DNA of 64,000 nt, taken from Actinokineospora globicatena. GTDB taxonomy: Bacteria > Actinomycetota > Actinomycetes > Mycobacteriales > Pseudonocardiaceae. Below are positions 20,301 to 28,957 of the stretch, in pieces. The notes below the pieces were generated by a model, which saw only the letters and a program-made list of their open reading frames with translations, was not told the origin of the DNA and searched no databases. The position numbers and the translations under genes are program-made. Every line of letters starts with the position of its first letter. The stretch's first letter is position 1. The stretch covers positions 2,790,001 through 2,854,000 of the forward strand of contig NZ_JAMTCR010000002.1 of the NCBI RefSeq assembly GCF_024171945.1. The letters run 5' to 3'.

Positions 20301-23300
20301 ACATCACCGAGTCCGGGCTGGCCGCCGCGCTGGACCGGGTGGCCGCGGAGCCGTTCGACCTGGTCACCGGGCCGCTGGTGCGCCCGGTCGTGTTCCGGGT
20401 CGACCCGCGCGACCACGTGCTGGCGCTGACCATGCACCACATCGTCACCGACGGGTGGTCCGCGGGCGTGCTGATGGCCGACCTGGCCGAGCTGTACCGG
20501 GCCGAGGTCGAGGGCGGCGAGCCCGACCTGCCCGTGCTTCCCGTGCGGTACCGGGACTTCGCGGCCTGGCAGCGCGGGCGCACCGACGTGCTGGCCACGC
20601 AGCTCGACCACTGGAAGTCGCAGTTGGCCGGGGTTCCCGCGCTGGAACTGCCGACAGACCGACCGCGCCCGGCCGTGCACACGACCTCTGGCGCGCAGGT
20701 GCCGTTCACGGTGCCCGCCGAGGTCGCGGACCGGCTGCGGGCGGTGGCGCGGGAGCAGGACGCCACGCTGTTCATGGTGCTGGTCGCGGCGACGCAGACC
20801 TTGCTGCACCGCTTCACCGGCCAGGACGACATCGCCGTCGGCACGGTCGCGGCGGGTCGGGACCACCCCGATCTGCACAACCTGATCGGCTTCTTCGTCA
20901 ACACCCTCGTGCTGCGCTCCACTGTGGACTCCTCGGAGCCGTTCGCCGGGTTCGTCGGGCGGGTGCGGTCGACGGTGCTCGACGCGTTCGCCAACCAGGA
21001 CGTGCCGTTCGAGCGGGTCGTGGACGCGGTGGCGCCGGAGCGCGACACCAGCAGGACGCCGCTGTTCCAGGCGATGGTCGTGCTGCAGAACGCCGTGGGG
21101 CGCGCGTCGGGGCTCACCGGGCTTGAGGCATCCGACGTGTCGTTCCCTGTGGTCACGGCGGCCTACGACGTGACCGTCGAGTTCCACGAGGTCGAGGACG
21201 GCGGGCTGCACGCGACGCTGGACTACAACACCGACCTGTTCGACTCGGCGACCGCTGACCGACTTGTCGCCGGGCTGGACGTGTTGCTGGCGGCCGCTTC
21301 GGCGGAGCCGACGACTCGCCTCGGGTCGTTGCCGGTGCTGACCGAGCAGGACCGCGAGCGCGTGCTGGTCAGCTGGAACGACACGGCTGTCGCGACCGAG
21401 CCGAAGACCGTGCCCGAGTTGGTGCGCGGCCAGGCCACCGCGCGACCGGATGCCCCGGCGATCATCAGTGGTGACACGGTGATCACGTGGGGCGAGCTGG
21501 ACGCGCGCACCGACCGGGTCGCGCGGGCACTCGTCGCCGCTGGTGCTGGGCCGGAGGAGGTCGTCGCTGTCCGATTGGGACGGTCGCCGGAGCTGATCAT
21601 CGCGGAACTCGCGGTGACCAAGGCCGGGGCGGCGTTCCTGCCGATCGACCCGAACTACCCGGACGACCGCATCGCGTACATGCTCGACGACGCGCGACCG
21701 GTGCTGGTGCTCGATTCCACGCTGCCGGAGTCGGACGAGGGCGACCTGCCGGTGCCCGCGCTCACCAACCCGGCGTACGTGATCTACACCTCCGGGTCGA
21801 CCGGGCGGCCGAAGGGCGTCGTCGTCACCCACGCCGGTCTGGCGAGCTTCGCCGCCGCGGAGGTCTCGCGGTTCGACGTGCGGCCGGATGACCGGGTGCT
21901 GGCGTTCTCGTCGCCGAGCTTCGACGCGTCGGTGCTGGAGCTGTGCATGGCGCTGGGGGCAGGGGCCGCTGTGGTGGTCCCGCCGCCGGGGCCGCTGCTG
22001 GGTGAGCAGCTCGGGTCCGTCCTGGTCGAGCAGCGCATCTCGCACACGCTGATCCCACCGGTCGCGCTGGCCACGGTTCCCGAGGTCGATCTGCCCGCGC
22101 TGCGGACGCTCGTCGTCGGCGGTGACGCGTGCTCGGCCGAGCTGGTGACCAGGTGGGCGCCGGGCCGCCGGATGATCAACGCGTACGGGCCGACCGAGTC
22201 CACTGTGGTCGCGACGTGGAGTTCGCCGCTGTCGCCCGGCGGCGTGCCGCCGATCGGTCGACCGATCGACAACACGCGCGCCTACGTGCTGGACGCGGAC
22301 CTCTCACCGGTGCCGGTTGGCGTGCCGGGTGAGCTGTACGTCGCCGGTGTGGGCTTGGCTCGTGGGTATCTGGGTCGCCCCGGGTTGACGGCGTCGCGGT
22401 TCTTGGCGAACCCGTTCGACGGTGGGCGGATGTACCGCACGGGCGACGTGGTGCGCTGGACGGTCGACGGGGAGTTGGTGTTCGTCGGTCGGGCTGATGA
22501 CCAGGTGAAGGTGCGCGGGTTCCGGATCGAGCTCGGCGAGGTCGAGTCGGCGCTTCGGGCACACCCCGACGTCGTCGACGCTGCTGCCGCCGTGCACACC
22601 GACCCGGCCGGGCACAAGCGCCTCGTCGGCTACGTCGCCGGACCGTCGCTCCCGGACAGTGCCGCGTTGCGCGAGTTCCTGACCGCGACGCAACCGGACC
22701 ACCTGGTGCCGACGGCGTTCGTCCCGCTCGCGACGTTGCCGGTGTCGCCGAACGGCAAGGTCGACCGCAAGGCGTTGCCCGCGCCGGACCTGACCGTCAG
22801 CACCGTCGCCTACGTCGCACCGTCGACGCCGGTGGAGGAGGCGCTGGCCAAGGTCTGGGCCGATGTCCTCGGCGTGGGCCGGGTCGGGCTGGCGGACAAC
22901 TTCTTCGCCCTCGGCGGTGACTCGATCCTGAGCATCCAGGTGGCGGCCCGGGCTCGTCAGGCGGGCCTGAAGGTCGCCACGAAGGACCTGTTCCTGCACC
23001 AGACGATCGCCGACCTGGCGCCGGTGGTGACCTTTGTGGACGTCAACGCCGACCGCGAGGTGGTCACCGGGCCGGTTCCGCTGACCCCGATCCAGCGCTG
23101 GTTCTTCGAGTCGCCGCGGGCCGCGCACCACCACTTCAACCAGGCCCACTACGTCGAGTTGGCAGTGGAGCCCGACATCGCCGCGCTGCGCGACGCCCTG
23201 TCGGCGCTGACCACCCACCACGACGGGCTGCGCCTGCGCTACGCCAGGGACGAGGACGGCTGGCGGCAGTGGAACGCCGACGTCGCCGACGAATCCTTTG

Positions 23301-24340
23301 TGGATCTGGTGTCGGTTGCCTCCGAGGCGGAGGCCGAGCAGGTCGCCGACGCGGTGCACGCCGGGTTCGACCTGGAGACCGGGCCGCTGCTGCGCGCCGT
23401 GCTGTTCCGCTTCCCGGACCGGTTCCGGCTCCTGCTCGTCGCCCACCACCTGGTCGTCGACGGCGTGTCCTGGCGGATCCTGCTCGACGACCTGGACACC
23501 GCCTACCACCAGATCCGCCGCGGCGAGCCGATCGACCTGGGCGCCAAGACGACCTCGTTCCAGGAGTGGTCGCGCAAGCTCACCGAGCACGTCACCACCG
23601 GCGGCCTCGACGACGAACTCCCGTACTGGCGCTCGGTGTCGGCCATCGCGCCGCTGCCCGTCGACAGCCCGGCAGGCGTCCCCTCGGTGGACGCGGTGTC
23701 GGTGTCGCTGAGCACCGAGGCGACCGACGCCCTGTTGCGCGGCGCGCCGACCGCGTACCGCACCCGGGTGAACGACGTCCTGCTCGCCGCCCTGGCCTGG
23801 TCCCTCGGCCGCTGGACCGGCGAGTCCCGGGTCGCCGTCCACCTGGAGGGCCACGGCCGCGAGGACGTCCTCCCCGACACCGACCTCTCCCGCACCGTCG
23901 GCTGGTTCACCACGATGTTCCCGGTCGGCCTCGACGTCCCCCAGGGCCCGTGGCGCACCGTGGTCAAGGACATCCGCAAGCAACTGCGCAAACTGCCCGG
24001 CAACGGCTTCGGCTACAGCGCCCTGCGCTACCTGGGCACCCTCGAAGACGCCCCCGAACCCGAGGTCTCCTTCAACTACCTCGGCCAATTCGACTCCCGC
24101 TCCGCCGAGGAATCCACCACCCTCTTCGCCGAAACCCTCGGCGCCCTCGGCGCCGACCACCACCCCACCGACCGCACCGGCCACCTCATCGACATCGTCG
24201 GCGAATCCACCAACGGCCGCCTCGAGTTCGCCTGGTACTACGCCGCCGACCGTTATTCCCGGTCGACGATCGAAGCGGTGGCAGCGGAGTTCGAGGCAGC
24301 GCTGCTGGCCATCGCGGAAGACTGCGCGGGTGGGCGATGA
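5372..24340 (+). CDS. Giant five-module NRPS: C-A-T-E, C-A-T, C-A-T-E, C-A-T, C-A-T-E
   Basis: The ATG has a GGGAGG ribosome site at 5358-5363. Approximate domains are C1 5510-6790, A1 6830-8240, T1 8290-8500, E1 8550-9830; C2 9865-11150, A2 11230-12600, T2 12650-12860; C3 12910-14150, A3 14220-15600, T3 15640-15850, E3 15895-17100; C4 17150-18330, A4 18385-19755, T4 19795-20005; C5 20055-21330, A5 21400-22780, T5 22820-23030, E5 23075-24330. All C domains keep HHxxxDG and all T domains LGGDS. C2 and C4, which follow E domains, open with PLTPLQAGM as in DCL domains; C1, C3 and C5 open LCL-like. Specificity residues are A1 DTEDMGFVDK, A2 DTEDMGYVDK, A3 DTEDTGLVDK, A4 and A5 both DALLVGAVVK. 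E239 and D278 in A1-A3 suggest cationic substrates; A4/A5 are closest to a published Tyr code. E3 has HHLVIDA instead of DG. There is no thioesterase. Product unknown. Confidence 0.97.
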   Translation: MTTSDSRRSRLDALPAHLRAQMEKRLAGKAGGAPKPSTIPITPRDGALPLSSAQQRLWFLSEFNPGGNDYNSGAALRFTGDLDVPALTAAIGALANRHESLRTTFREDDGRPVQVVHESVDIAVRQADCTEQALADTLQEEFSGAFDLREGPLLRALLLRLSQQEHVLLLTVHHIAVDGWSLSVLTEELAELYAGRDLPAPRLHYADFAAWQQERLTGPSMDKHLAYWREALSGVEPLALPTDRPRPPVRTPAGAAHQFTVPAAITARLTNLARANDTTLFTTLMAACKLLVARYGGVDDVALGTVTAGRGLAELNKVVGFFVNTVVLRSTVDQKTSFVDFLRAVNGTALDAFSHDEVPFDRLVEAVGAPRDPSRNPLFDVLVLLQNASRGLPKFPGLTVREVDLRRWAANFDLSVEFSERADQLDCVLEYSTDLFDPATVERFAGHLLTLLAGIAAAPDRPMTELPWLTGTELRTVTEGWNDTALPVAATTFPAVFEAQTRSTPDATALVYAGERLTYAELNARANRVAHHLVGQGVRREQVVAVSLPRSIDAVVAQLGVFKAGAVYLPVDPSLPAERRAHLVTDSGAVLVIDTALDTAAFVDGPDTDPEVGLRPDNTAYVIYTSGSTGKPKGVAVEHRALVNLLHSHLADFAGGDRLRVALSAVFSFDTSLEGPVLMAGGHELHLLGDDVRLDPDALVAYVVGERVDFLDLTPSYLRKLLPAGLLAHPDHQPAVLMLGGEALGDDLWRELGSLPGTAVHNFYGPTETTVDALSTVVSGDRPTIGRPLRNLRAYVLDEDFRPVPAGVPGELHIAGAQLARGYLDRAGLTADRFVADPFGAPGSRMYRTGDLARWTAEGTVEYLGRTDDQVKIRGFRIEPGEIEAALLARPGIREAAVVAREDGGHRRLVAYIVAGQVDTTELRAALKATLPDYMVPAAFVELDKLPMTRNGKLDKASLPAPEFSAAAEAEYVAPRDETEDLLARLWADALGTERVGVTDNFFALGGDSILSIQIVSRARQAGLRLTSRDVFVNQTIAELALVVTRDTAPVERAVPEGPAPLTPIQRWFFQTHGPRAHFTMSVLFDLAEDTDLTALEAALRAVVRHHAALRTRFRQVDGQWRQEPADVQVDLARGGGIEAARAEIDLADGPLLRALLLDDGRLFLTVHHLVMDGVSWRVLLDDLVTAYTQLRDQKPVDLPAVGTTFAEWSHRLGDLVAGGGLDSALEHWTSVPDPNPLPVDMTSAGENTSGTTATVTVRLESAVTDAVLRTVPERYRTRVNDVLLSALGRVLTRWTGENTAAITLEGHGREEVVDGADLTRTVGWFTTQFPVVLDLPGGDWDAVLKSVKEQLRAVPHNGLSYEALRYLTPDSPLAGRPLPRISFNYHGRFETDDENGPFGARYDAGPEVDPNAERDFELEVIGLVESDELVLSWEYSTALHHPATVRRLAEAMLAELRGIAAHCAAPGSGGRTPSDFPLARLTQSQVDTIAGDGSDIEDIYPLTPLQAGMVFHSLVDPDNGAYVDQVRLVLDGVTEPTALVAAFQTVVDRTPVLRTAVVWADVAEPVQVVRRAVRLDADVRDWRDLSARDQDKALSHLLAEDRAREFTLDTAPLMRISVLRLTEDRVLLVWASHHVLLDGWSTAQVFGEVVERYTALVEGTTPAAPVRRPFRDHVRWLSEQDNAAADAHWAGVLAGFAEPVAVPWDHAPAQAHRTESSASVKTVIDPAESERLRAAAQRAGLTVNTVVQGAWALLLARWAGTTDVVFGTTVSGRPAELSGVESMVGMFINTVPTRVLADPSRPAGAWLRDIQAAQSESRRFDYLALSRIQSHSAVEPGAALFDSVVVFENYPFEDASREGGVRVAEVTAVDTTNLPLTLSAHVDDRVHLDLGYDPALLDPATAERVASWLRTLVTALVQDQDRAIGALPWVSTEDHERVLRAFNDTDHPLPYEPLTEVFERQAARTPDATALVFGNRALSFAEVESAANRLAHKLIADGAGPETVVALTMPRSADTVIAILAVGKAGAAFLPVDPTLPAERVAYLLDDAKPVLVLDGTTDTSGFPETSPGREIRPEQAAYVIYTSGSTGRPKGVVISQGNLSALHQDHRVDITSVDRTRFALTATFSFDTSLEGLLFLVDGHEVHVIDSDLRIDPAAFVDYISTRGIEYVDLTPTHATHLAAAGLLDSGLKVLMLGGEALSEKLWRDAQAKGLRVVNYYGPTETTVDATVLFSGEAERPLIGRPLRNTQAYVLDENLDPLPPGVPGELYLAGVQVARGYLDRAGLTADRFIADPFGASGTRMYRTGDRVRWTENGLLDYLGRADDQVKIRGFRIEPGEIAAVLREQAGISDAAVVPFSDATGTRLVAYVVGTAEGDLRAELAKQLPDYMVPAAVVALPALPVNASGKLDRRALPAPEFAATATHVEPRTEAERVVAAAWAEVLRVSEVGAEDNFFALGGDSILSIQVVSRLRTAFGTQISPRAVFDHPTVAALARAVPVERTDAIPVVDHSGPVPQSFAQRRLWFLDQFEPGDTEYVSPTALRLTGPLDVTALTAALTGLIARHESLRTTFDEVGGEAVQIVREPYLADLVVVDGDPEKALTREAAQPFDLRQGPLLRTTLVRVAPQEHVLVLTLHHIITDGWSTAVLTDDLAALYRAELSGVEAELPAIPVRYTDFTVWQRDQGSDVDFWQAALAGIEPLELPTDRPRPAVRTTSGAKHEFTLPAATSDALRQVGRRVDGTLFTTLLAACQVLFARYSGQSDITLGTVASGRDRAELERVVGFFVNTVVLRSTVDLRAPFAQILAGARATALEAFAHQDVPFERVVDAVAPVRDTSRSPLFDVMVLLQNTPDEVPAIAGLTVAEVDLPVTTSTHDLTVEFQESADGLRGAVEFNPDLFDPATVERLTGHLTALLTAIAADPDQVAGDIDLLDAAERQRVEAWQGTREGEFPPLTRLFAEQAARVPDADAVVFGTDRRTFAQVESAANQLARYLVARGAGPERLVALALPRSADVVVAILATLKSGAAYLPIDTTLPTERVEFLLADAAPTVVLDTIPDLTGWDDTDLGVDPHPRGAAYVIHTSGSTGTPKGVVVDHGNLAALAAHQRADLIDPLGPGLRYGQTSVFSFDTAVEGLLFLAAGHTLHVIDDDTRLDPHALVGYATEHLDVLDVTPAHARRLVEAGLLDAGLRVLTLGGEAIDPALWRDLAAADLTAVNLYGPTEVTVDATRAKITGERATIGSPLSTTRAYVLDQDGHQQPIGVPGELFLAGPQVTRGYLGRPGLTADRFAADPFGAPGTRMYRTGDRARWLADGTLEFLGRADDQVKIRGHRVEPGEVTAALLRHEDVRDAAVVARPHGGHLRLVGYVVGSDADFGAFLRLALPDYMVPSAFVLLDRLPVTHNGKLDHRALPEPVAVATTHVPPRPGTETTLADIWAEVLGVPQVGAADNFFALGGDSILSMQVVSQARAAGLAITSKDVFVRQTVAELATVATATTTAVARPVITGPAPLTPIQHWFFATHAPDQRDHFTMAMTFALAPDVDHARLLAAVGRVVDHHPALRTRFFQTDAGWVQEPTDSGVTDRIDIASGRVVRAAVEHDQLRLEVHHLVIDAVSWRVVLADLERAYRGEFLAPAVPFGQWAHQLADLTVGGGFDADLAHWQTIPETPALPVDGTGDKDVAAGFSVSLPAPVTDALLHQVPDVYRTQVNDVLLAALAKAVTDWTGQPHALITLEGHGREEVVDGLDIGGTVGWFTSQFPVALPVAEQWADTLKTVKESLRAIPNRGLGYEALRYLKGTLDHTPEPEIAFNYLGRWDAGDASGDLLREQVADPERQGPVMPRSHLLDVTAAVTDGVLTLDWEYAPAIHDETTVRAVADRVLAALREIVAHCAEPGAGGRTPSDFPLARLSQSEVDSLVGDGSDVVDIYPLTPLQAGMLFHGLLDAESYVNRTHVRLRGVTDVRRLGQAWHDVADRNPVLRSRVVWQGVAEPVQVVHAGSQVSVEHGPIGEVGIDLVTGPLTRVVLHEVEPGVVDLLWVSHHLLLDGWSTAQVFSDVLAAYAGATLPARRPFRDYLAWLAEQDSRAAERHWRAVLDGVEGPTALPYDRPPVDAHRSQSSAHVRAAFPVGDVGSHGLTLNTVVQAAWALLLSRYSGDREVVFGTTVSGRPADLPGVEDMVGMFINTVASRVLVETRGSALPWLRGVQAAQAESRRFDHVSLAQVQAWSGVGSLFDSVVAFENFPDGAETDGAPDVETVDGAEATTLALSLSAHLDGDRLRVELGYDPALFADTTARTLVDRLVALVSALTDDPTRELGQLPWLTDTEHALVVDVWNETAADVEPVTFPRLVRGEAGVVAVEQGDRALTYAELDAAANRVAHLLHSLGARPEQVVALLMPRSIDLVVAQLAVLKAGAAYLPIDPNYPAERIAFMLDDAQPVITLDALPDAGSFPDTAPEVATAVDSPAYVIYTSGSTGRPKGVVVTHRGLANFAAAEAARFDVRAGDRVLAFSSPSFDASVLELCMALPAGATLVVPPAGPLVGEPLGAALRDLRITHTLIPPVALATVPDVELPDLRTLVVGGDASSADLVRRWAPRTGLINAYGPTEVTVVATWTAPLSASAGAPPIGRPLPNTRAYVLDDDLRPVPPGVPGELYVAGVGLARGYLGRPGMTASRFLANPFDGGRMYRTGDVVRWTADGELVFVGRADDQVKVRGFRIELGEIESVIGAQAGVSAVAVVVREDEPGVKRLVAYVVGSSAGLREALSTSLPEHMVPAAFVELGALPLTTNGKLDRRALPVPEWTDNGDFVAPRTEAERVVAGAWAEVLGVAQVGATDNFFALGGDSILSIRVVARLRDALGTDVSPRLLFDNPTVAGLATALGGAPAAEIIPALPDAASSPLSFAQQRLWFLQEFEPNSTEYVTPLAVRLRGPLDLGALEAAMTALSARHESLRTTFHGEDGQGTQVVHPATTVAVPVVDITESGLAAALDRVAAEPFDLVTGPLVRPVVFRVDPRDHVLALTMHHIVTDGWSAGVLMADLAELYRAEVEGGEPDLPVLPVRYRDFAAWQRGRTDVLATQLDHWKSQLAGVPALELPTDRPRPAVHTTSGAQVPFTVPAEVADRLRAVAREQDATLFMVLVAATQTLLHRFTGQDDIAVGTVAAGRDHPDLHNLIGFFVNTLVLRSTVDSSEPFAGFVGRVRSTVLDAFANQDVPFERVVDAVAPERDTSRTPLFQAMVVLQNAVGRASGLTGLEASDVSFPVVTAAYDVTVEFHEVEDGGLHATLDYNTDLFDSATADRLVAGLDVLLAAASAEPTTRLGSLPVLTEQDRERVLVSWNDTAVATEPKTVPELVRGQATARPDAPAIISGDTVITWGELDARTDRVARALVAAGAGPEEVVAVRLGRSPELIIAELAVTKAGAAFLPIDPNYPDDRIAYMLDDARPVLVLDSTLPESDEGDLPVPALTNPAYVIYTSGSTGRPKGVVVTHAGLASFAAAEVSRFDVRPDDRVLAFSSPSFDASVLELCMALGAGAAVVVPPPGPLLGEQLGSVLVEQRISHTLIPPVALATVPEVDLPALRTLVVGGDACSAELVTRWAPGRRMINAYGPTESTVVATWSSPLSPGGVPPIGRPIDNTRAYVLDADLSPVPVGVPGELYVAGVGLARGYLGRPGLTASRFLANPFDGGRMYRTGDVVRWTVDGELVFVGRADDQVKVRGFRIELGEVESALRAHPDVVDAAAAVHTDPAGHKRLVGYVAGPSLPDSAALREFLTATQPDHLVPTAFVPLATLPVSPNGKVDRKALPAPDLTVSTVAYVAPSTPVEEALAKVWADVLGVGRVGLADNFFALGGDSILSIQVAARARQAGLKVATKDLFLHQTIADLAPVVTFVDVNADREVVTGPVPLTPIQRWFFESPRAAHHHFNQAHYVELAVEPDIAALRDALSALTTHHDGLRLRYARDEDGWRQWNADVADESFVDLVSVASEAEAEQVADAVHAGFDLETGPLLRAVLFRFPDRFRLLLVAHHLVVDGVSWRILLDDLDTAYHQIRRGEPIDLGAKTTSFQEWSRKLTEHVTTGGLDDELPYWRSVSAIAPLPVDSPAGVPSVDAVSVSLSTEATDALLRGAPTAYRTRVNDVLLAALAWSLGRWTGESRVAVHLEGHGREDVLPDTDLSRTVGWFTTMFPVGLDVPQGPWRTVVKDIRKQLRKLPGNGFGYSALRYLGTLEDAPEPEVSFNYLGQFDSRSAEESTTLFAETLGALGADHHPTDRTGHLIDIVGESTNGRLEFAWYYAADRYSRSTIEAVAAEFEAALLAIAEDCAGGR

Positions 24341-24341
24341 G

Positions 24342-24369
24342 TTGTCCACAAGGGGTGGAGTTGTCCACG
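24342..24369 (+). repeat. Pair of DnaA-box-like 9-mers
   Basis: TTGTCCACA (24342-24350) and TTGTCCACG (24361-24369) lie in the same orientation with starts 19 bp apart, beginning 2 bp after the NRPS stop codon. TTGTCCACA is the usual DnaA-box form in GC-rich actinobacteria. The same arrangement, including the AAGGGG filler, recurs at 33212-33239. It may be a dispersed repeat or a DnaA-binding site; no origin genes are nearby. Confidence 0.55.
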
Positions 24370-24410
24370 GACTCGACTCTCAGCCTCACTGTGCTTGCGT
24401 GCCGCTCGGT

Positions 24411-24533
24411 AGGAACTTGTTTTGCGCGGGGCCTCTACGACACCCGTGGCAGGACCGCAAAGCAGGGGCCGAAAAGCATGGCCCTGTCCGCTACCGACGC
24501 TACGGGTACCGTCCCCCCACACAAAACAAGTCC
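24411..24533. repeat. Nested inverted-repeat element (palindromic repeat, MITE-like or structured RNA)
   Basis: The outer arms ACTTGTTTTGCGCGGGG (24415-24431) and CCCCACACAAAACAAGT (24515-24531) are complementary at 15 of 17 positions. Inside them ACCCGT (about 24442) faces ACGGGT (about 24502). At the centre CAGGGGCC (24463-24470) faces GGCCCTG (24480-24486) across a 9-base loop. The whole element can fold as one long interrupted hairpin. No coding frame across it looks genuine. No second copy was seen in this window. Confidence 0.55.
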
Positions 24534-24578
24534 GCCCCATCGAGCAGTTGGCACCAGCGACTTGGGTGGAGCGCGTGT

Positions 24579-24686
24579 GGGCCGACGTCGTCGGCGGGCG
24601 GTCTTGGGCCAACGTTGTCAGCGGGCGGTGGTGGGCCAACGTCGTCGGCGCTTGCTTGAGGGCCAACGTCGTCTAGGGGCGTCTGG
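24579..24686. repeat. 27-bp tandem repeat, four copies
   Basis: Four units start at 24579, 24606, 24633 and 24660, exactly 27 bp apart, each opening GGGCC(A/G)ACGT(C/T)GTC. The ends of the units diverge, most in copies 3 and 4. One forward frame would read repeated WANVV-type nonapeptides, but it has no ribosome site or recognisable product, so it is treated as non-coding. The rest of the 24341-24866 gap shows only the ribosome site of the next gene. Confidence 0.75.
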
Positions 24687-24866
24687 GGGCAGTGCGGTCG
24701 GGGGCTTGGCCAGTCGTCGGTGGTGGGCCGGGTTTGGTCGTGGGGGGTTGGTGGAGCGCGGAGGGACTGAGGTAGCTCGGGTTACCACTCGGCGTGGGGC
24801 CGCTTGCGGGCGGCGGGGGGTTGAGCTGGGTGCGTTGGGGGAACAGTGCGGGCTGAGGGGTGGGCT

Positions 24867-26111
24867 ATGACGGCTGAGGTGGAGCGGGTGGCGGTTCCGC
24901 TGTCGCGGAATCGGAACTACACGTTGCTGTGGGTGGGGCAGGCTTGCGCTGAGGTTGGGTTCAGCGCGTCGATGATCGCGTTTCCGCTGCTGGTGTTGGC
25001 GCTCACCGGGTCGGCGGCGGCGTCTGGGCTTGTGCTCGCGGCGGATGCGGTGGCGCAGTTGGTGGTCGGGTTGCCTGCCGGGGCGCTGGTCGACCGGTGG
25101 GATCGCAGGCGGGTGATGCTTGCTTGCGAAGCGGCGAATGTTGTTGCGCTCGGGTCGTTGGTGGCGGCCATCATTGCGGGGGCGGCGACGATCCCGCACA
25201 TGGTGGCGGTGGCCGTTGTGCTCGGGGTCTGCCGGGCGCTGTTCGAGCCCGCCGAGGACGCAAGTTTGCCGTCGCTCGTGCCCGATGAGCAGTTGGCCAC
25301 GGCGATCTCGCTCAACGCCGCCCGGTCGTCCATCGGGCAGATGGCGGGCAACGCGCTCGGGGGTGTGCTGTTCGCGGTCGGGCGGTGGGTGCCGTTCCTG
25401 CTCGACTTGGTCACGCACTTCATCTCGCTGCTCGCCCTGGTGTTCCTGCGGATGCCGCGCCGCGCGCCGAAGGTCGAGGAGAGCCACCTCGGGCGGGAGA
25501 TCGTCGAGGGCATGCGGTGGGTGCTCGCCCACCGCGAGGTGCGGGTGACGGCCGTGTGTGCGCTGGCGCTGAACTTCTTCTTCAGCGCGTACTACCTGGT
25601 CGTCATCGTGCTCGCCGAGCGCGGTGGGGTGTCGTCGGCCGAGATCGGGGTCATGGCGGCGATGTTGGGTGTCGGCGGCATCATCGGCTCGCTCCTCGCG
25701 CCGTACCTGCACCGGGTGCTGACCCCGTACCTGTCCATCGCGGGGGTGTTCTGGGTGCTCACCGCCCTCGCGCCGCTCGCGGTCCTCACCGACCGGGGCC
25801 TGGTGCTCGGCGCGCTGTTCGCCGGGATGGCCCTGCTCGCCCCGACCGCCAACACGACCATCTCCACCCACCAGCTCCTGCTCACCCCCGACGCACTGCG
25901 CGGACGGCTCAGCGGCGTGATGAGCGTCGTCGTCGGCGGCGCGGCGGCGCTGGGACCCGCGTTGGGCGGTGTGCTGGTCGAGGCCGTCTCGCCGGACACC
26001 GCCGTGCTGGTGGCCGCCGCGGGCATGGCGGTGGTCACGCTGCTGGTGACGATCAACCCGACCCTGCGTCGGTACCCCGGAAAGTCCGAGAGAGAGGAAG
26101 CAACACCGTGA
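24867..26111 (+). CDS. MFS transporter, probable peptide exporter of the NRPS cluster
   Basis: This is a polytopic inner-membrane protein of about 414 residues with roughly twelve hydrophobic segments. It has the MFS loop 2-3 signature ([13 protein letters not shown]) and an overall layout like the EntS/MFS_3 drug and siderophore exporters. The ATG at 24867 is preferred over the in-frame GTG at 24846 because GAGGGG (24854-24859) sits at the right distance. Its stop overlaps the GTG of the MbtH-like gene (GTGA), so the two are translationally coupled. The position directly after the NRPS suggests it exports the finished peptide and may give self-resistance. The substrate cannot be told from sequence. 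Uptake or an unrelated drug-efflux role remains possible, but coupling to mbtH favours a cluster function. Confidence 0.9.
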   Translation: MTAEVERVAVPLSRNRNYTLLWVGQACAEVGFSASMIAFPLLVLALTGSAAASGLVLAADAVAQLVVGLPAGALVDRWDRRRVMLACEAANVVALGSLVAAIIAGAATIPHMVAVAVVLGVCRALFEPAEDASLPSLVPDEQLATAISLNAARSSIGQMAGNALGGVLFAVGRWVPFLLDLVTHFISLLALVFLRMPRRAPKVEESHLGREIVEGMRWVLAHREVRVTAVCALALNFFFSAYYLVVIVLAERGGVSSAEIGVMAAMLGVGGIIGSLLAPYLHRVLTPYLSIAGVFWVLTALAPLAVLTDRGLVLGALFAGMALLAPTANTTISTHQLLLTPDALRGRLSGVMSVVVGGAAALGPALGGVLVEAVSPDTAVLVAAAGMAVVTLLVTINPTLRRYPGKSEREEATP

Positions 26112-26305
26112 GGGACGACATCGCTTTCCAGGTCCTGGTCAACGACGAGGACCAGTACTCGCTGTGGCCCGCCGACCGGGAGATCCCCGCGGGCTGGCGC
26201 GCGGACGGCTTCACCGGGACCAAGGACGAGTGCTCCGCCCACGTCGACGAGGTGTGGACCGACATGCGCCCCCGCTCCCTGCGCGAGGCCATGGACACCG
26301 TCTGA
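26108..26305 (+). CDS. MbtH-like protein, NRPS adenylation-domain partner
   Basis: This 65-residue protein starts with GTG at 26108, overlapping the MFS stop by four bases, with a purine-rich GAGAGAGGAAG just upstream (26090-26100). It carries the family hallmarks: [10 protein letters not shown], then PAGW, then the tryptophan and proline region [12 protein letters not shown]. MbtH proteins bind adenylation domains and are often needed for their solubility and activity. The nearby NRPS A domains are its likely partners, although it may also serve NRPS genes outside the window. The usual N-E-x-G-Q-Y is here N-D-E-D-Q-Y, a mild variation. It ends the NRPS-side transcription unit; a strong hairpin follows at once. 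Confidence 0.95.
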   Translation: MRDDIAFQVLVNDEDQYSLWPADREIPAGWRADGFTGTKDECSAHVDEVWTDMRPRSLREAMDTV

Positions 26306-26312
26306 CCGGGCG

Positions 26313-26342
26313 CGGGCGGCGGCCACCCCAGGCCGCCGCCCG
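26313..26342. terminator. Bidirectional terminator hairpin between mbtH-like gene and lacI-type gene
   Basis: A perfect 12-bp stem (CGGGCGGCGGCC at 26313-26324 and its complement at 26331-26342) has a 6-base loop. It fills the 44-bp gap between two convergent genes. There is no clear U-run, as is common in actinobacteria. Confidence 0.8.
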
Positions 26343-26349
26343 GAAGCGC

Positions 26350-27285
26350 TCAGCTGGACCCGCGCACCACCAGCTCCGTCGGCAGCACGATCGACTGCGG
26401 CAGGTCCGGCTCCCCGGCCAGCTCCGCCACCAGCCGCCACGCCGCCGTGTTGCCCAGGTCGTCGGGGGACTGCCGCACCGTCGTCAACGCGGGTGTGCAC
26501 ACCGTTGCGACCAACGAGTCGTCGAACCCCACCACCGACACCTCCTCCGGCACCCGTGCGCCCACTGAGGCCAGGTACCGCAACGCCCCGATCGCGATCG
26601 CATCGGTTGCGCAGAACACCCCGTCGACATCCGGCACCGACGCCAGCAGGCTCGCCATCGCCGCCGCTCCGGAGTCCGGGGTCAGCGCGCACGTGATCAC
26701 CCCGGCGGGCGGTGAACTCGACAACGCCCGCCGCAACCCGGCCACCCGGTCCACGCACGCGGCGACATCCGATGGCCCCGCTAACACGCCGATACGACGC
26801 CGCTCGCGCGCGATCAGGTGCCGCCCAGCGAGAACGCCGCCGCCCAGGTTGTCGGAGTCCACATAGGCCAGACCGCAGCTGAGCGGTCTGCCGACCAGCA
26901 CCACTGGCACCCGCAGCTCCCGCGGCAGCGGGTCGTGCCCGCTCATGCTCACCACCAACGCGCCGTCCACATCGGACACCTCGCGCGGGTTCACCGCCAC
27001 GACCGCCCGCCTGCCCGCCAACCCGGACGTCGCCCCGCGCAACACGCCGGTCAGGAACGCGTCGTCGAACACGCGGTCCCGCTCCTCCGACACGACGATC
27101 GCCACCGTGTCCGTTCGCGTCCCGGCCAGTGATCTTGCGGCCTGGTTCGGCAAGTACCGCAACGATGCGACAGCGGCCTCCACCGCCGCGCGGGTGGCCG
27201 GGCTCACCCCGGTGGAGCCGTTGAGCACGCGCGAGACCGTCGACCGGGACACCCCGGCGCGCCGGGCGACCTCTTCCAGGTTCAC
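26350..27285 (-). CDS. LacI-family transcriptional regulator of the sugar ABC operon
   Basis: The 311-residue protein starts with GTG at 27285, overlapping the stop of the upstream permease gene by four bases (GTGA). The N-terminal helix-turn-helix reads LEEVARRAGVSRSTVSRVLNG. Next come the LacI hinge region (YLPNQAARSLAGTRT) and a periplasmic-binding-protein-like effector domain ending PTELVVRGSS. It is the last gene of a four-gene leftward operon with a binding protein and two permeases. A CebR-type palindrome stands upstream of the first gene, so autoregulation together with the transporter is likely. The inducer is inferred to be a cello-oligosaccharide or related sugar, purely from the operator. 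Family assignment is firm; the ligand is not known. Confidence 0.93.
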   Translation of the reverse strand: MNLEEVARRAGVSRSTVSRVLNGSTGVSPATRAAVEAAVASLRYLPNQAARSLAGTRTDTVAIVVSEERDRVFDDAFLTGVLRGATSGLAGRRAVVAVNPREVSDVDGALVVSMSGHDPLPRELRVPVVLVGRPLSCGLAYVDSDNLGGGVLAGRHLIARERRRIGVLAGPSDVAACVDRVAGLRRALSSSPPAGVITCALTPDSGAAAMASLLASVPDVDGVFCATDAIAIGALRYLASVGARVPEEVSVVGFDDSLVATVCTPALTTVRQSPDDLGNTAAWRLVAELAGEPDLPQSIVLPTELVVRGSS

Positions 27286-28073
27286 CCCAGTGCGACCCCG
27301 TCGACCGACCGGCGACCGAACACCGCGAACACCGCCAGCACCGGCACGGTCGCCAGGGTGGTGCCCGCGAGCACGAGGGGGTAGTCCACGTAGTGTCCGG
27401 ACTGCAACCGTTCCAGTGCAAGTTGCACGGTGGGGTGGTCGGCGTCCAACGCGACCAGCGGCCACAGGAAGTCGTTCCAGCTAGCCATGAACGTGAACAT
27501 ACCCAGTGCCGCCATCGCGGGCCGAACGGACGGCAGGCAGACGTGCCAGTAGGTGCGCGCCAGCGAGCAGCCGTCCACCCGCGCCGCGTCCACCAGCTCC
27601 GGCGGCACGGCCGAGACGGTGTACTGGCGCATCCAGAACACCCCGAGCGCGGTCACCAGGTTCGGCACGATCACGGCCTGCAGCCCTCCAGCCCAGCCCA
27701 GTTCCGCCATCGCCAGGTACAGCGGGATGATCCCCAACTGCGTCGGCACCGCCATCGTCGCCACCACGAACCGGAACAGCCCGTCGCGGCCGGGGAAGCG
27801 CGTCCGCGCGAAGGCGAACCCGGCCAGGCTGGCGAACACCACCGTCGAGGCGGTGACGGTGCCCGCGACCACCACGCTATTGCCCAGTGCCCGCCAGAAG
27901 GGCACCGTGTCGAAAACCCGCTCGGCGTTGGCCAGGAAGTGCCCGCCGGGCACCAGCGTCGCGCCGGTCAGCGACACCGCGTCCTGGCTGCCGACCAGGA
28001 ACGCCCAGTAGTAGGGGAACAGCGACCCGGCCACGAACGCCAGCAGCAGCAGCCCCCCGCTGCGCCTCCTCAC
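27282..28073 (-). CDS. Sugar ABC transporter permease (MalG/CebG type)
   Basis: This is a 263-residue inner-membrane protein starting with GTG at 28073, which overlaps the stop of the preceding permease gene (GTGA). The long open frame further upstream is read-through of the wrong frame. It has about six hydrophobic segments and the EAA-type cytoplasmic loop (PPELVDAARVDGCSLARTYW) that contacts the ATPase. The conserved SWNDFLWPLV segment of carbohydrate-uptake CUT1 permeases follows. It pairs with the permease encoded just upstream. No ATP-binding subunit is encoded here; in actinobacteria such systems often share a multi-use ATPase (MsiK) encoded elsewhere, which is inferred here. Confidence 0.93.
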   Translation of the reverse strand: MRRRSGGLLLLAFVAGSLFPYYWAFLVGSQDAVSLTGATLVPGGHFLANAERVFDTVPFWRALGNSVVVAGTVTASTVVFASLAGFAFARTRFPGRDGLFRFVVATMAVPTQLGIIPLYLAMAELGWAGGLQAVIVPNLVTALGVFWMRQYTVSAVPPELVDAARVDGCSLARTYWHVCLPSVRPAMAALGMFTFMASWNDFLWPLVALDADHPTVQLALERLQSGHYVDYPLVLAGTTLATVPVLAVFAVFGRRSVDGVALG

Positions 28074-28957
28074 CCGTCGACGCCCGCCATCCGCTTGGTC
28101 AGCCGGTAGTTGACCCAGGCCAGCACCGCGACCAGCAGCACCAGCACCCAGGCCACCGCCGAGGCGTAGCCGAGCCGCCTGGTCTCGAACGCCGACTGGT
28201 ACACGTAGAGCGCGACCGTCTGGAACTGCCCGGACGCGCCGCCGTTGGCCGAACCCGGCTGCGCGTCGAGCAACTTCGGCTCGGTGAACACCTGCAGCCC
28301 GCCGATGGTGGAGGTGACCACCACGAACAGCAGCGTCGGGCGCAGCAGCGGCAGCGTGACGTGCCGGAACCGGCGCCACCGGCCCGCACCATCCACAGTG
28401 GCCGCCTCGTGCAGCGACGGCGGGATGGCCCGCATCGCCGCCAGCACGACCAGCGCGTTGTAGCCGGTCCACCGCCAGTTGACCATGACCGCGATGGCGA
28501 CGTGGCTGGCCAGCCGGTCGGCCTGCCAGTCGACCGCGCCGATCCCGAGCGCCTCGAGCCCGGCGTTCACCAACCCGTACTTGGGGCCGAACAGGTTGGC
28601 GAACACGATGCCGACGGCCACCACGCTCATCGCCGTCGGCGCGAGCACCGCCACCCGCCAGCCGGTCGTGGGGCGCGGCGCCGCGTCGAGCAGCGCCGCG
28701 ATCCCCACGGCCACCAGCAACTGCGGGCCGGTGGCGAGCAGGAAGATGCTGGCGGTGTTCACCAGCGCCGTGCCGAACCGGTCGTCGCCGAGCAGCTCGG
28801 CGTAGTTGGCAAGCCCCACGAAGGTGGGGGCGTCACCGACCAGGTCCCAGGAGAACAGCGAGACGTAGCCGGTGTAGAGCAACGGGAACAGGCCGGTGAC
28901 GGTGAACAGGACGAAGAACGGCGCGACGCACAGGTAGGGCGTGAGCCTGGCTCTCAC
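28070..28957 (-). CDS. Sugar ABC transporter permease (MalF/CebF type)
   Basis: A 295-residue membrane protein starts with GTG at 28957, overlapping the TGA of the binding-protein gene by four bases. It has an N-terminal hydrophobic segment (YLCVAPFFVLFTVTGLFPLL), about six membrane segments in all, and the permease loop PPSLHEAATVDGAGRWRRF that docks the ATPase. This is the MalF-side subunit of a CUT1-type transporter. The chain of GTGA overlaps through this operon implies strict co-translation of binding protein, both permeases and the regulator. The sugar specificity is not visible in the permease. Confidence 0.93.
   Translation of the reverse strand: MRARLTPYLCVAPFFVLFTVTGLFPLLYTGYVSLFSWDLVGDAPTFVGLANYAELLGDDRFGTALVNTASIFLLATGPQLLVAVGIAALLDAAPRPTTGWRVAVLAPTAMSVVAVGIVFANLFGPKYGLVNAGLEALGIGAVDWQADRLASHVAIAVMVNWRWTGYNALVVLAAMRAIPPSLHEAATVDGAGRWRRFRHVTLPLLRPTLLFVVVTSTIGGLQVFTEPKLLDAQPGSANGGASGQFQTVALYVYQSAFETRRLGYASAVAWVLVLLVAVLAWVNYRLTKRMAGVDG

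Noticed and set aside
23075-24340. Terminal thioesterase or a second terminal domain in the giant NRPS
   Set aside because: The last domain has E-domain motifs ([29 protein letters not shown]) and the stop follows directly. There is no GxSxG hydrolase segment.
5912-24349. Very long open frames antisense to the giant NRPS, some over 1,400 codons
   Set aside because: They result from the strong GC bias at third codon positions. They have low-complexity V/G/R/Q-rich translations, no domains, and lie opposite an unmistakable NRPS.
24422-24676. Short ORF reading repeated WANVV nonapeptides
   Set aside because: The repeat follows the 27-bp DNA period in every frame. There is no ribosome site and no known product, so it is treated as a DNA repeat.
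24618-25871. Open frame antisense to the MFS gene
   Set aside because: The opposite strand encodes a clear 12-span transporter with a good ribosome site. The antisense product is charged low-complexity sequence.
5372-26305. Assignment of the NRPS cluster to a hydroxamate siderophore
   Set aside because: Serine, cationic residues, MbtH and an EntS-like exporter fit superficially. But no ornithine/lysine N-monooxygenase, formyltransferase or iron-siderophore uptake gene is in the window, and the codes do not match known hydroxyornithine codes.
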